Origin: Antedon mediterranea
Lineage: Eukaryota; Echinodermata; Crinoidea; Comatulida; Antedonidae
Assembly (NCBI RefSeq): GCF_964355755.1
Contig: NC_092673.1
Coordinates: 6,021,001 to 6,081,000 of the forward strand
DNA: 60,000 nt
Direction of reading: 5' to 3'
A program made the position numbers and the translations under genes. Position 1 is the first letter of the stretch; each line of letters begins with the position of its first letter. The notes under the pieces are model-generated. The model saw only the letters and a program-made list of their open reading frames with translations, was not told where the DNA came from and searched no databases. This document shows, piece by piece, positions 30,542-43,316 of this stretch.

Positions 30542-31807
30542 ATGAATATGAATCGGAGAAAAATGATTAGTCTATGGCTCTGTACCAGTTTGTTCTTTTT
30601 TTCGAGTGAATTATGCTGCAGTTACGCGGCCCAAATGACGGTTCCGGTAGCTGCGATGGGAAATCACCAGCCCGTGAAAATCACATACAGCCGCGAGGAG
30701 TTGTTGCAATTAAGGCCAAATCCAAACACAGATGGGCCTAGCAACCTAAATCTCAATTACAATCCAAAGCCGCGTAAAAGGGGACGCAGAGGAGGAATTA
30801 AGGGAAGGCTCAGACGATTAAATCGTCTTCCTCTACCAACTGTTATTTTTGGAAATGCTCAATCCCTGTGTAACAAGCTCGATCAACTGGAAGCGTGTAT
30901 GGCATTACAAGACTTCCGAGAATCTAGCTTACTGTGTTTCACCGAAACGTGGTTTAAAGACCAACATACCACTGCAGATGTCAGTATTGATGGGTTCTCA
31001 TGCGTGCGGGGAGATAGAGATCTGCATGTTACAGGAAAGGACGGAGGCGGTGGTGTCTGCGCATACATTAACACACGTTGGTGTAACAACATCAAGGTAG
31101 TAAAAAAACATTGCTGTCAAGATGTTGAATTCATTGTGATTGCACTACGCCCTTTTTACTTACCGAGAGAAATACCACAGATCTTTGTGTCAGTTGCATA
31201 TGTTCAACAAGAAGGAAGTCGTATAGAAGCAGGGAAAAAAATCGCACAGGAAATGAGATTATTAGAGAGCGAGTCAACAGATGCGTTAAAGCTGGTGTTA
31301 GGCGACTTCAATCATTTTATGCTTAAAAGAGCACTACCTCATTGGCATCAATACGTGAAGGTACCGACGAGGAAAGACAGCATATTGGATGAATGTTATG
31401 GAAATATACCGAATGCGTACCTGGCAAAAGCAAAAAATGGAATTGGGAAATCGGATCACAATCTTATTCAATTATTGCCAAAGTATAAGCAGAAATTAAG
31501 AAAATTTAACATCATTAAAAAACCGGTCAAGATATGGTCAGAAGTTGCTATAAATGATCTAAAGGATTGTTTTGATAGAACAGATTGGGATACGTTTAAG
31601 AGCGATTCACTTGACGACACGGTAGAAAGATGCTCAGCATATATTAAGTTTTGTGAGGACTCTATTGTACCAATCAAATTCGTAAAAATCTATGCAAATA
31701 ATAAACCATGGGTTTCAAAGGAATTAAGATTACTAATGAAAGAAAAATATGAAATGTTTAAACAAGGAGATTTCGAAGCCAGTAAAATTAGACAAATAGA
31801 GAAGTGA
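30542..31807 (+). pseudogene. LINE endonuclease part of ORF2 (frameshifted)
   Basis: 421 codons. An N-terminal hydrophobic stretch (about residues 9-30) and a basic Arg/Gly/Lys-rich segment (KPRKRGRRGGIKGRLRR) precede an apurinic-type endonuclease (GNAQSLCNKLDQLEA, CFTETW, GGGVCAYI, LVLGDFNH, KSDHNLI). It ends at TGA 31805-31807, while RT continues in the next frame starting GTG 31804, so a one- or two-base indel separates them. Confidence 0.82.
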
Positions 31808-33561
31808 GACGAGTAATTAAAAGAGATAAGCAGAACTATGCCAAACACATTGAGGACACATTTAAGTCAGGTGATATCAAGAACGTTTGGAAAAGTATGA
31901 ATAAAGTTACGGGTAATTACAAAGTTGCAGTAAATAAGAGTAAGGACACTGACATCACAGCGGATAACCTAAATACTTTTTATGTCAGGTTTGAAAAAAG
32001 TGACTTTTCGGATTTACGGGAAAAACAAAATGAAAATATTATGGGCTCAATCAGAGAAGGAAATAACAATATCCTAATTAATATAACTGATGTGGAACAA
32101 ACCCTAAAAAAAGTCAAGTCAAAGAAAGCCACAGGGCCAGATCAAATCTCAGGGAAAGTTCTGAAGACCTGTTATTTTCAATTAAAGTATATTTTTCATT
32201 ACCTATTTCAGTGGTCGGTTGATGTATGTAATGTACCAAAACTTTGGAAGTCTGCTATTATCACACCGATTCCAAAAAATGATAAATGTACTGTTTGCAA
32301 TGACTATAGGCCAGTGGCATTAACAGCCATCCCCATGAAATGCTTTGAGAAAATTATAACAAATATATTAAATGAGACAAAGGGTATGATTGATAGCAAC
32401 CAATTTGCTTATAGAGAAAAAAGGGGCGTAGTTGACGCAGTTATGACGCTCACGCAAAAGGTGTATGGTCATCTTGAATATCCAAATAACTATGCTAGAA
32501 TATTATTTTTAGATTTTTCTGCAGCGTTCAATACAATTCAGCCTCATTTACTTACAGATAAACTATTAAAGTTAGGAATAAATCCACGATTAAATCTCTG
32601 GATTTCTGATTTCTTAAATGAAAGAACACAGATTGTTAAGTTTAGGGGTAGCGTATCTAAGCAGTTAACTTGTAATACAGGTACAGGTGCACCACAGGGA
32701 TGCGTTCTCTCACCCTTACTTTTTTCATTATATTCTGATTTTTATAGTGATATTGACCCAAGTAAATCATTCAATGTTAAGTTTGCAGATGATACTTGCC
32801 TAGTTGGCTTAATTTCAAATAATAATACATTCCTTTTTAATGAATATGTTGAACATTTTGTAGTCTGGTGTAAACAAAATTTTCTTGAACTAAATGCCAA
32901 AAAAACTAAAGAGGTTATTGTCGATTTTAGAAGGAAAAATAAAACTAATCATGTAAATATTGAAATCGATAATGAAATTGTTGAAATAGTAGAAAGTCAT
33001 AAGTACTTGGGATTAATAATTGATAATAAACTAAATTGGGAGAGCAACACTAAAGAACTCCGTACCAAGGCTAATAAGAGAATGTACTTTATATACAAAA
33101 TGAAACGGTTTAATGTTAGTTCTCATCTCATTCATATGTTTTATTCCTCTGTTGTTCAATCAATCATTTCTTATTGTATTATTGTTTGGTTTTCTCATAT
33201 CAATGTAAACAGTAAAAGTCAAATTCAGAGATTAGTAAACAAGGCCAGCAGAGTTATCGGTGTAGAAGTGAAATCTTTAGATGAAATGTTTAATATATTC
33301 ATACTTAAGAAATTTGACACAATTATGCAAGACCCATCACACCCATTACATTCTGACATCATTATAGGTAGATCAGGAAGGGTTAGACTGACACAGGAAA
33401 AAATATCCACAAACCGTTTCAGATTTTCACCAATGTACATAGCATGCAATTTATTTAACAAAAACTTTTCAATAGTCACTTGTATCATTTGTATTTTATA
33501 TAGTTATCACATCGTATTATTTATTCTACTCAGGTACAAAACATATCTCGAAAATTGTTAA
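31804..33561 (+). pseudogene. LINE reverse transcriptase
   Basis: 585 codons: RT blocks KKATGPDQISGKVLK, PKLWKSAIITPIPK, YRPVALTAIPMKCFEK, ILFLDFSAAFNTIQP, GAPQGCVLSPLLFSLY, KFADDTCLVG (catalytic FADD), LNAKKTKEVIVDFRR, YLGLIIDNKLNW and a C-terminal HPLHSDI motif. All RT blocks are intact; only the joint with the endonuclease is broken. A related 3' fragment is at 39278-40278. Confidence 0.88.
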
Positions 33562-33602
33562 CAATTTTGACAATAAAGTTATCTTGTATCTTGTATCTTG
33601 TA

Positions 33603-35413
33603 AAAAGGCAAACAAGTTAGTGCTACATCAGGCCAAAAAGATTATAGCAACACAGTGAAAAAAGATGATAGCAACACAGCGCAAAAAGATGATAGCAACA
33701 CAGCGCAAAACGATTATAAACACAGCCCAAAAAGATAACAACACAGCTCAAAACGATTATAGTAACAACCCAAAAAGATGATAACAACACAGCTCAAAAC
33801 GATTATAGTAACAACCCAAAAAGATGATGACAACACAGCTCAAAACGATTATAGACACAGCCCAAAAAGATGAAAACAACACAGCTCAAAACGATTATAG
33901 ACACAGCCCAAAAAGGTGATAACAACACAGCTCAAAACGATTATAGACACAGCCCAAAAAGGTGATAACAACACAGCTCAAAACGATTATAGACACAGCC
34001 CAAAAAGGTGATAACAACACAGCTCAAAACGATTATAGTAACAGCCCAAAAAGATGATAACAACACAGCTCAAAACGATTATAGACACAGCCCAAAAAGG
34101 TGATAACAACACAGCTCAAAACGATTATAGTAACAGCCCAAAAAGATGATAACAACACAGCTCAAAACGATTATAGTAACAACCCAAAAAGATGATAACA
34201 ACACAGCTCAAAACGATTATAGACACAGCCCAAAAAGATGAAAACAACACAGCTCAAAACGATTATAGACACAGCCCAAAAAGGTGATAACAACACAGCT
34301 CAAAACGATTATAGTAACAGCCCAAAAAGATGAAAACAACACAGCTCAAAACGATTATAGTAACAGCCCAAAAAGATGAAAACAACACAGCTCAAAACGA
34401 TTATAGTAACAACCCAAAAAGATAACAACACAGCTCAAAACGATTATAGTAACAACCCAAAAAGATAACAACACAGCTCAAAACGATTATAGTAACAACC
34501 CAAAAAGATAACAACACAGCTCAAAACGATTATAGTAACAGCCCAAAAAGATGAAAACAACACAGCTCAAAACGATTATAGTAACAACCCAAAAAGGTGA
34601 TAACAACACAGCTCAAAACGATTATAGTAACAACCCAAAAAGATAACAACACAGCTCAAAACGATTATAGTAACAACCCAAAAAGATAACAACACAGCTC
34701 AAAACGATTATAGTAACAGCCCAAAAAGATGAAAACAACACAGCTCAAAACGATTATAGTAACAGCCCAAAAAGGTGATAACAACACAGCTCAAAACGAT
34801 TATAGTAACAACCCAAAAAGGTGATAACAACACAGCCCAAAAAGGTGATAACAACACAGCTCAAAACGATTATAGACACAGCTCAAAAAGATGATAACAA
34901 CACAGCTCAAAACGATGATAACAACACAGCTCAAAACGATTATAAACACAGCCCAAAAAGATGATAACAACACAGCTCAAAAAAATGATAGCAACACAGC
35001 TCAAAACGATTATAGTAACAACCCAAAAAGATGATAACAACACAGCTCAAAACGATGATAACAACACAGCTCAAGACGATTATAGTAACAGCCCAAAAAG
35101 ATAACAACACAGCTCAAAACGATTATAGTAACAACCCAAAAAGATGATAGCAACACAGCTCAAAACGATTATAGTAACAACCCAAAAAGATAACAACACA
35201 GCTCAAAATGATTATAGTAACAACCCAAAAAGATGATAGCAACACAGCTCAAAACGATTATAGTAACAGCCCAAAAAGATAACAACACAGCTCAAAACGA
35301 TTATAGTAACAACCCAAAAAGATGATAACAACACAGCTCAAAACGATGATAACAACACAGCTCAAGACGATGATAAACACAGCCCAAAAAGATGATAACA
35401 ACACAGCTCAAAA
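33603..35413 (+). repeat. minisatellite, first segment
   Basis: About 40 units of roughly 43-46 bp, alternating a CAACACAGCTCAAAACGATT half and an ATAGTAACAACCCAAAAAGA half, with variants (GACACAGCC, GATGATAA/GATAA). Starts immediately after the LINE tail, with less regular units first. No conserved-repeat/unique-spacer pattern, and no protein. Confidence 0.93.
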
Positions 35414-36476
35414 GGGTGTCACGAAACCTAAGACCACGAAAGCTAAGACCCCCTAAGACCTAAGATCACGAAAGCTAAGACCCAAGACCTAAGATTACAA
35501 ATATTTATCTTTCGCACCTGCCTTGTATTTTAACTCCCAACATTTATTCTGAATACCACACCTTAGAATTGGCACTTTCATGAAAAAGAATCACATAAAA
35601 AGTAACAAATACATTTTTAAATTGATGATTTTACAGACGTTTTTCTCGCACACAAAATGACTAGCCTACAGTACAGTAGGCCTACCCCATGTTCAATGTT
35701 TTTGTTTCTATGGAACGTCAAAAGAGCAAACATTATATAGAGGGCTGAAAACTCTGGAGTCCATCTACAGCAGTGTGGATGGAACAATGTAAAATTAAAA
35801 TTGTAATGATAATACTGTAGTATAATCATGCAAGTACGAGGAAATAAATACTGGCAAGTTTTTTTTTGTTTCGTTTTCTTTCTGTTTTTATACTTGTACT
35901 ATTATTGTTGCTCTTTTGGCGCCCCATAGAAACAAAAACATTGAGCATAGGGGGAGCTCGAGGAGTTACATTACAGGATACAAAGTCTAAAAGAAACACA
36001 TCTGTAAAATCATAAATTTAAAGGATTTATTTATTTGTTATTATGTGTTTCTCCTTCTGAAAGTACTTATAAGTCCTAATTTTAAAGTGTGGTGTTCAGG
36101 ATAAAGTTAGTCAACAAATTTGGAGTCAAAATACAAGAAAGGCAGGTGCGTAAGAAAAACATCCTCTGAACCAACACAATGGAGTAAATATATACAAACA
36201 AACACCCCGTCAAGTTTGTTTGTTGTAAAGAAAAAATATACATTTACTCAACGGGCGAAAATAATGTGAGTTTATCTTTGTTTTGCGGTGGTATTAAATT
36301 ATATTTATGGTAATAAATGAAACCTACTGTGTTTAAAATTATGTATGGATAAACAAGTATTGTTTTTAAGCTGTAGTATATCTTAGAATTTGTAATCTTA
36401 GGTCTTGGGTCTTAGCTTTCGTGATCTTAGGTCTTAGGGGGTCTTAGCTTTCGTGGTCTTAGGTTTCGTGACACCC
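35414..36476 (-). mobile_element. 1.06 kb foldback DNA transposon, copy 2 (10-bp TSD)
   Basis: Same family as 5990-7049, opposite orientation: 1063 bp, ends GGGTGTCACGAAACCTAAG and complement, flanked by an exact 10-bp CAGCTCAAAA (35404-35413, 36477-36486). The target lies in the minisatellite, where this decamer recurs, so the duplication is consistent but less decisive than in copy 1. Confidence 0.88.
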
Positions 36477-36935
36477 CAGCTCAAAACGATTATAGTAACA
36501 ACCCAAAAAGATAACACAGCTCAAAACGATTATAGTAACAACCCAAAAAGATGAAAACAACACAGCTCAAAACGATTATAGTAACAGCCCAAAAAGGTGA
36601 TAACAACACAGCTCAAAACGATTATAGTAACAGCCCAAAAAGATGATAACAACACAGCTCAAAACGATTATAGTAACAACCCAAAAAGATGAAAACAACA
36701 CAGCTCAAAACGATTATAGTAACAGCCCAAAAAGGTGATAACAACACAGCTCAAAACGATTATAGTAACAACCCAAAAAGGTGATAACAACACAGCTCAA
36801 AACGATTATAGTAACAGCCCAAAAAGGTGATAACAACACAGCCCAAAAAGATGATAACAACACAGCCCTAAACGATTATAGACACAGCTCAAAAAGATGA
36901 TAGCAACACAGCTCAAAACGATGATAACAACACAG
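36477..36935 (+). repeat. minisatellite, second segment
   Basis: Continuation of the same repeat after the foldback element; about ten units, ending at AACACAG near 36935. The unique sequence that follows (36936-37480) has no recognised feature. Confidence 0.92.
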
Positions 36936-37489
36936 AATATATTCGCTGTGGCTAAAGATACGGTACCGTATCCTAACTTCCGTTTGCTAAAGGTACGGTA
37001 AAATTGCATTACGTCATAATCAGCCAATGGGGTGCTGGTACGTGTGTGACGTCATCGTATAAGGACTTGGGATTTTTTTTCATATCGCGAAATAAAAACA
37101 GTGATCAACTGGCGGCTTAACATTTTCTTTATGCTTCATTTAGCACTATTATAAAATATCCCCGTCGTGTGACAAAAACTAAAATGTATGTCTGTTATTA
37201 TTGATAGGCCGCGCCAAAACATGTTAATTTTAATTCTAGAATACAGAAATTTACCGTTTCAAAAGAGGCGCCTACTACGTACTATAACCATGCTATAACC
37301 TATACCCTCGGTATATAGTTTGATAGTTTGTTTGCCAGGCTGGGGACAGCTGCATGTGTGCGCTGATTTCTGTGACTAATTAAGACCTGGGCTACGGCTA
37401 AGCATATTGTCTAAATCATAGTACTGTATTTGTCAAGAAAATTCTTTGATAAAATGAAAAAAGAAGATCATATATTACACTCTCTCTTA

Positions 37490-37687
37490 CCTAAACCTCC
37501 CACACACAACCATCAGCTCCGACGCGTTAGATCGTTCACCCTCCCCAAAGTCCGGACACAACGCACAAAAAACTTCATTACTTTCCACGGAGTTTTCAAT
37601 GATTGGTGAATGATCAGTAGCTGAGTTATGATAAGCAAATTGTGAACCTCTATTGGTTTGTGTTACTGGATGTACTATGATGGCCAT
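37490..37687 (-). CDS. possible first exon with a half zinc finger (PHD-like)
   Basis: From ATG 37687 on the - strand, about 64 codons. The end reads VFCALCPDFGEGERSNASELMVVCGR, i.e. CX2C, a 17-residue gap and another Cys, followed at once by a GTAAGA-type donor (GGTTTAG^GTAAGAG). This could be the first half of a PHD-type finger completed by a later exon. No partner exon was found towards lower coordinates, where minisatellite and LINE follow. It may also be part of a transposon. Confidence 0.3.
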
Positions 37688-37803
37688 TGAAAGACTGATT
37701 TGTGGACTATGATATATTTTAGTATTACTTGTTTGGACTTGTGTTTACATATTTACTATTATATTTATGTCAACTTCATCACTGCTTACTTGATGCAATA
37801 AAG

Positions 37804-37830
37804 GAAATAAATAAATAAATAAATAAATAA
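37804..37830. repeat. (AAAT)n microsatellite
   Basis: Perfect AAAT steps after CAATAAAGG. The neighbouring 37831-38212 has no recognised gene. Confidence 0.9.
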
Positions 37831-38438
37831 TAAATTTGAGGGCCCCTTTATTGTCCGCATTTGTTTTTTGTTTATGGTCACCTTCTGTAAACAAAGTTTA
37901 TTAAAAAATATAGGCCTAAATAGGCCATTTGGAATAAAAATAAAACCCTCATAGTATTAACTATGGACGAATGAACTCGACGCAACCAAAGAATATATAT
38001 TCTTTGACGCAACACAATTTATAACATTGAATTATAATTCCTTTACTTCTAATTTGGCTACCAACATATTTCTACTGTAGTGTAGTGTATAATGTTGTAT
38101 AATGAAATAATATTTGAGATTGAGTGCATGTTTTAAACGCTTTATGTAACGTCCACCAACCCATGATCTTGCTCTATTACTACAGCATTACTAGGTCTAG
38201 CCCCGAGGCTGACGCCCGTATTCTTAAACCGGACTTTAGTCGTAGTTCGAGCTAAAACTTTAAAAATGACGTCATTTTAATTCATAAACCGAACTTCAAC
38301 TAAATCGCCGACTAATTCAGGCCAACCTCGACTAAATCGAGACGGATTTTGATCGATTTTTTTAGTCCTGGAGGGGGCAGGCTAAATGGTCGACTAAATG
38401 GTTTTTAAACGATGTTTATAAAAAACGTAACAGTCATT

Positions 38439-39159
38439 CGCCCGTATTCTTAAACCGGACTTTAGTCGTAGTTCAAGCTAAAACTAAAAAAATAACGTCA
38501 TTTTAATTCATAAACCGAACTTCAACTAAATCACCGACTAAATCAGGCCAACCTCGACTAAATCGAGACGGATTTTGATCGATTTTTTTAGTCCTGGAGG
38601 GGGCAGACTAAATGGTCGACTAAATGGTTTTTAAACGATGTTTATAAAAAACGTAACAGTCATTGAGTTGTTATATTGGCCAGATATTGAAGAATGAAAT
38701 ATCTATATTTATATTAGCTTAATTAAATATACATTGGTATAAATTATAATAATGAAAATCATCTTTATTTACAACTGTATACAAATTACATTATTTTCTT
38801 CGCGCAAGTCCGACTTGAGCTACGTCACGCCATAGCGACAATGGGAGATGCGGCAATTCACCACGCGATGGAATGTTTAGGGGGCCTAGCGCTTTCTTGT
38901 CACGCTATGAAGTGCGTGGTTCGTGGCGATCATACTTTGTTGGGGGCCTAGAAAATATAAAAGTTACCGTACCGCCATGGTTCCTAAATATATTTTAAAG
39001 ATTTTATTTGTTGTTAATCAAATATACTTCACTGTTAAATTAATACTGATATTGTTCTAATAATTAACGATTAAAATTATTTGAAGTAATAGCTCGAACT
39101 ACGACTTTTCCAAGTCGAACTTCGAACTACGACTAAAGTCCGATTTAAGAATACGGGCG
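38439..39159. mobile_element. palindromic element A2 inserted in A1 (3-bp TSD)
   Basis: 721 bp, perfect family ends CGCCCGTATTC...GAATACGGGCG, target duplication ATT (38436-38438, 39160-39162). A2's own interior shows the uninterrupted target (CAGTCATTGAGTTG), confirming the duplication. It lacks about 190 bp present in B. A 3-bp duplication is compatible with PIF/Harbinger-like mobilisation, but ATT and TCA do not fit the classical TWA. Confidence 0.9.
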
Positions 39160-39277
39160 ATTGAGTTGTTATATTGGCCAGATATTGAAGAATGAAATAT
39201 CTATATTTATATTAGCTTAATTAAATATACATTGGTATAAGTTATAATAATGAAAAACATCTTTATTTACAACTGTA

Positions 39278-40278
39278 ACAAAGAACAACAAAGAATCTAC
39301 CAGTGTTGGAGCTCCCCAAGGATGTGTTATCTCTCCAATTTTGTTCTCTTTTTATTCTAGTAGTTTTAATATTTTAAGTAAAGATTGCAATATTGTAAAA
39401 TACGCTGACGATACTGTAATTAGTGGTTTTCTTTGCGATAGTAAGCATAATGTAAATGAATTTGTTAATGAAGTTGGAAGATTTGTTAATTGGTGTGAAG
39501 ATATGAACTTAATACTTAATATTACTAAAACCAAAGAGATGATAATAGATTTTCGTAAAACCGCAGTTGAACATAATGTAATAACTATTAAAGAAACCGA
39601 GGTTGAAAGAGTAACCCAATACAAATACTTAGGTACTATAATTGACAACAAATTAAAATGGGAGTCAAACTCTCTCATGATTTCCAAGAAGGCATCTCAA
39701 AGGCTCTACTTTCTCAGAAAACTCAAGCAAATTAGAGTTGATAACACTATTTTAATTCTATTTTATCAAAGTATTATTCAAAGTATTTTATCTTTTAGCA
39801 TTGGATGTTTTTATGGTAACTTTACTGAAAATGATAAGAAAAATATTGAGAGACCACGTAAAATTGCACAACGTATTATTAAAGCTGATCTAACGCCTTG
39901 TTCATTTATCTATGAAAAGAGTATTCTAAAAAAAGTAAACAATATTATGAAAGACCCCACTCATCCGTTACATTACTGTTATAACTTAAATAGATCAGGC
40001 ATTAGGCTACGACCTCCAAGAGCAAATCTTTGTAAAACTAGAAAATCCTTCGTTGTAAATAGCATTCATATTTTTAATTCTAATGTAAGACGTTAATGCA
40101 ATTTTTAATAGTTTTACATTTTTAACAGTATTTTTTACTTTTTATCTTGTATTTTTAATCTGTTTAATACTGCACGTTTTTAAATTGTTGCAATACTGTT
40201 GTTTTAATCTACCAAGCAAAGTGAATTTCCATTTTTATGGACAAATAAAATTTCTTGAATCTTGAATCTTGAATCTTT
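39278..40278 (+). mobile_element. 5'-truncated CR1/Rex1-like LINE inserted in A1
   Basis: Flanked by a 7-bp AACTGTA duplication (39271-39277, 40279-40285). It encodes only the last third of RT and ends in (TTGAATC)n. Typical target-primed, 5'-truncated insertion. Confidence 0.85.
39305..40096 (+). pseudogene. LINE RT C-terminal fragment
   Basis: Reads GAPQGCVISPILFSFY, VKYADDTVISG (catalytic YADD), LNITKTKEMIIDFRK, YLGTIIDNKLKWESN and HPLHYCYNLNRSG up to stop 40094-40096. Clearly related to the LINE at 30477-33602 but a different subfamily by divergence. The open frame of about 260 codons shows little decay. Confidence 0.85.
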
Positions 40279-41673
40279 AACTGTATACAAATTATATTAT
40301 TTTCTTCGCGCAAGTCCGACTTGAGCTACGTCACGCCATAGCGACAATGGGAGATGCGGCAATTCACCACGCGATGGAATGTGCCTAGCGCTTTCTTGTC
40401 ACGCTAGGAAGTGCGTGGTTCGTCGCGATCATACTTTGTTGGAGGCCTAGAAAATATGAAAGTTACCGTACCGCCATGGTTCCTAAATATATTTTGAAGA
40501 TTTTGTTTGTTGTTAATCAAAAGTACTTCACTGTTAAATTAATACTGATCTTGTTCTAATAATTAACGATTAAAATTATTTTTCATGTATATAGTCCTGA
40601 TGCGTAAAAAGTTTTGTAAGAAAATGGAAAGTGATATCAATGCGCAAAATTTCGTCTGCTCCTCAAATACTCTCTTGTCATTGGCCAATGTTTAGCCTTT
40701 GTTACCCAGACGTGTGCAACTCGACTAAAAGCTCGACTTCATTAAGTCCAACTGCAAACTTCGACTACTTCGTTTTTTAATCGAATTTGAAGTAATAGCT
40801 CGAACTACGACTTTTTCAAGTCGAACTTTGAACTACGACTAAAATCCGGTTTAATTTACATTGTACGTTGTTGTGAAGACCCTAGTGTAGGCTTACTTCA
40901 TCAATATACCAGATAAAATACTATATTATTGTTATTGGCTTACAATTGTAGATGCTATAATTGTAATTAGTATAGGTTTCTGCCGCGATTGATCTACGCT
41001 AATGTTTTTATGACATTAAAGTAGCATTTTATGACCTGTAGTAGCCCTACATCTGAGACAATAACTATTTGTTGTCTCAGCCTACATGTAAAATTACTTC
41101 TTGTGTGAATAATAATAGGCCTAGGTACTTCGTTTGTTCGTGATTAAGTTTGCCATGCGTGTACTTTTCAAAACGACCGCTAGGTAACGTATCGCAACTA
41201 TACATAGCCAGCCAATCCCGGATCAGGGATCGCTGTTTTCATTCAATTAGGCCCGGTGATTGGATGTGATGTGGATGACATAACCACTAGCCAATCACCA
41301 GGCACTAAAATTTAAATATAATTACATCGATAATTAAGGAGATTTATGAAGAAACCACTGCTTAGCCATATATTAAAAACACGATTGTTCTATGTGTGGA
41401 CACCGGACACGCTAACAACATACTTGGTCAAATGCATAATTTAATATTCTATAGATTAACGCAATTTTTAATGACAGAAGATGGCAGGCAAATAATGATA
41501 ATTCAAATATAAAAATTGCATATTTTATTAATATTACCAACTACTTAAAATTAACAGTCGTAAGAAAGTGAACTTTTCGTAGTCCGATTGTTATGAAACT
41601 AAAACAGAATTGTTCAGCAATACATTTTTGTTGTCAATTAATCATCGACGCAGACATGTCAATAGAACATTCA

Positions 41674-42578
41674 CGCCCGTATTCTTAAACCGGACTTTAG
41701 TCGTAGTTCGAAGTTCGACTTGGAAAAGTCGTAGTTCGAGCTATTACTTCAAATTCGATTCAAAAACGAAGTAGTCGAAGTTTGCAGTTCGACTTAATGA
41801 AGTCGAGCTTTTAGTCGAGTTGCATACGTCTGGGTAACAAAGGCTATACATTGGCCAATGACAAGAGAGTATTTGAGGAGCAGACGAAATTTTGCGCATT
41901 GATATTACTTTCCATTTCTTACAACACTTTTTACGCATCAGGACTATATACATGAAAAATAATTTTAATCGTTAATTATTAGAACAATATCAGTATTAAT
42001 TTAACAGTGAAGTATTTAACAACAAATAAAATCTTTAAAATATATTTAGGAACCATGGCGGTACGGTAACTTTTATATTTTCTAGGCCCCCAGCAAAGTA
42101 TGATCGCCACGAACCACGCACTTCATAGCGTGACAAGAAAGCGCTAGGCCCCCTAAACATTCCATCGCGTGGTGAATTGCCGCATCTATTGTCGCTATGG
42201 CGTGACGTAGCTCAAGTCGGACTTGCGCGAAGAAAATAATGTAATTTGTAAAGATGATTTTCATTATTATAATTTATACCAATGTATATTTAATTAAGCT
42301 AATATAAATATAGTTATTTCATTCTTCAATATCTGGCCAATATAACAACTCAATGACTGTTACGTTTTTTATAAACATCGTTTAAAAACCATTTAGTCGA
42401 CCATTTAGTCTGCCCCCTCCAGGACTAAAAAAATCGATCAAAATCCGTCTCGATTTAGTCGAGGTTGGCCTGATTTAGTCGGTGATTTAGTTGAAGTTCG
42501 GTTTATGAATTAAAATGACGTCATTTTTTTTAGTTTTAGCTCGAACTACGACTAAAGTCCGGTTTAAGAATACGGGCG
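41674..42578. mobile_element. palindromic element B (3-bp TSD)
   Basis: 905 bp in the opposite orientation to A1/A2. Ends CGCCCGTATTCTTAAACCGG and complement; target duplication TCA (41671-41673, 42579-42581). The interior contains palindromic TAGTCGTAGTTCGA repeats. No transposase. 40855-41670 between A1 and B has no recognised feature. Confidence 0.9.
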
Positions 42579-43316
42579 TCAGACTGCGCATACGATTTCT
42601 ACATGGTTACGTTTTGGTCTAAAAAAATGTAGCAGTTGATTCGCAGCGTTCTACAGAGGGCCGCGGTTAGAGACACGGAGTTCAATGTTTGATTGGCAGC
42701 AGTGCTTTAGTATAGGCAAGCGCGTTGTAAAATCGTTTGATGTCGCCGTCGATGCATATCCTTCTAATTCTTTTATCCATGAACTACCTAACTACTAAAA
42801 AAATGTTTTCCTGGTTTTTATAGCAGAATTTTGTCAAATTTTGTATTTGACCATTTTAGGGAAATTCATGTTTTTTTTTGTCTTGATTTCTGTTACAAAT
42901 ATATGATTCATGTATAATTAACCAGATATTATATTTAAAATCCTTGCCTGTAAGTGAAGGAGGCCCTACCTGAGCTTTAAATCGGAACGATAGGATTTTC
43001 ACCCGATGGCCTATTATTATTAAGAATAAACTCGACATCAAACACCAAACTATATTAATTATAGTCTAGACTAAGAATAGTACTATTCTCACTAGTGTAT
43101 AGAAAGTGAATACATATTTTGTTTCATAACTTTTTCGTCAAGTAGGCCTATGATTCATACATTTTAAAAATAATATAATACAGTAATGGTACAACTATAA
43201 AATAATAACAAATTTAACATGCGCCCTCAACACTGGCGAATCATGTGAACAAACGAACTAAAAACGCCCTCAGCGTTGATCAAACAATTGACCTACATAA
43301 TCGTCGCTCCAATTAC

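Larger units (their letters stand above)
30477..33602 (+). mobile_element. nearly full-length CR1/L2/Rex1-like LINE next to the ARB2A stop
   Basis: A single-copy LINE with endonuclease and RT, whose 3' end is a short tandem repeat (TCTTGTA)n at 33581-33602, as in CR1/Rex1-type elements. Its ORF begins 66 bp after the ARB2A stop codon, so it replaced or entered the ARB2A 3' UTR. One frameshift (near 31804) is the main lesion. Confidence 0.8.
38213..40854. mobile_element. palindromic element A1 with two nested insertions
   Basis: Left terminus CGCCCGTATTCTTAAACCGG, the same as in A2 and B. Its body is split by A2 (38439-39159) and a LINE fragment (39278-40278). The right end stops at ATCCGGTTTAA, lacking the last ~15 bp of the terminal repeat. 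Without the insertions it is about 0.92 kb, like element B. Non-coding. Confidence 0.85.

Noticed and set aside
33603-36935. CRISPR-like array
   Set aside because: Both halves of each unit repeat and no unique spacers exist; the genome is eukaryotic. It is a minisatellite.
36806-37027. small membrane protein ORF on the - strand
   Set aside because: Its hydrophobic part is a translation of minisatellite units.
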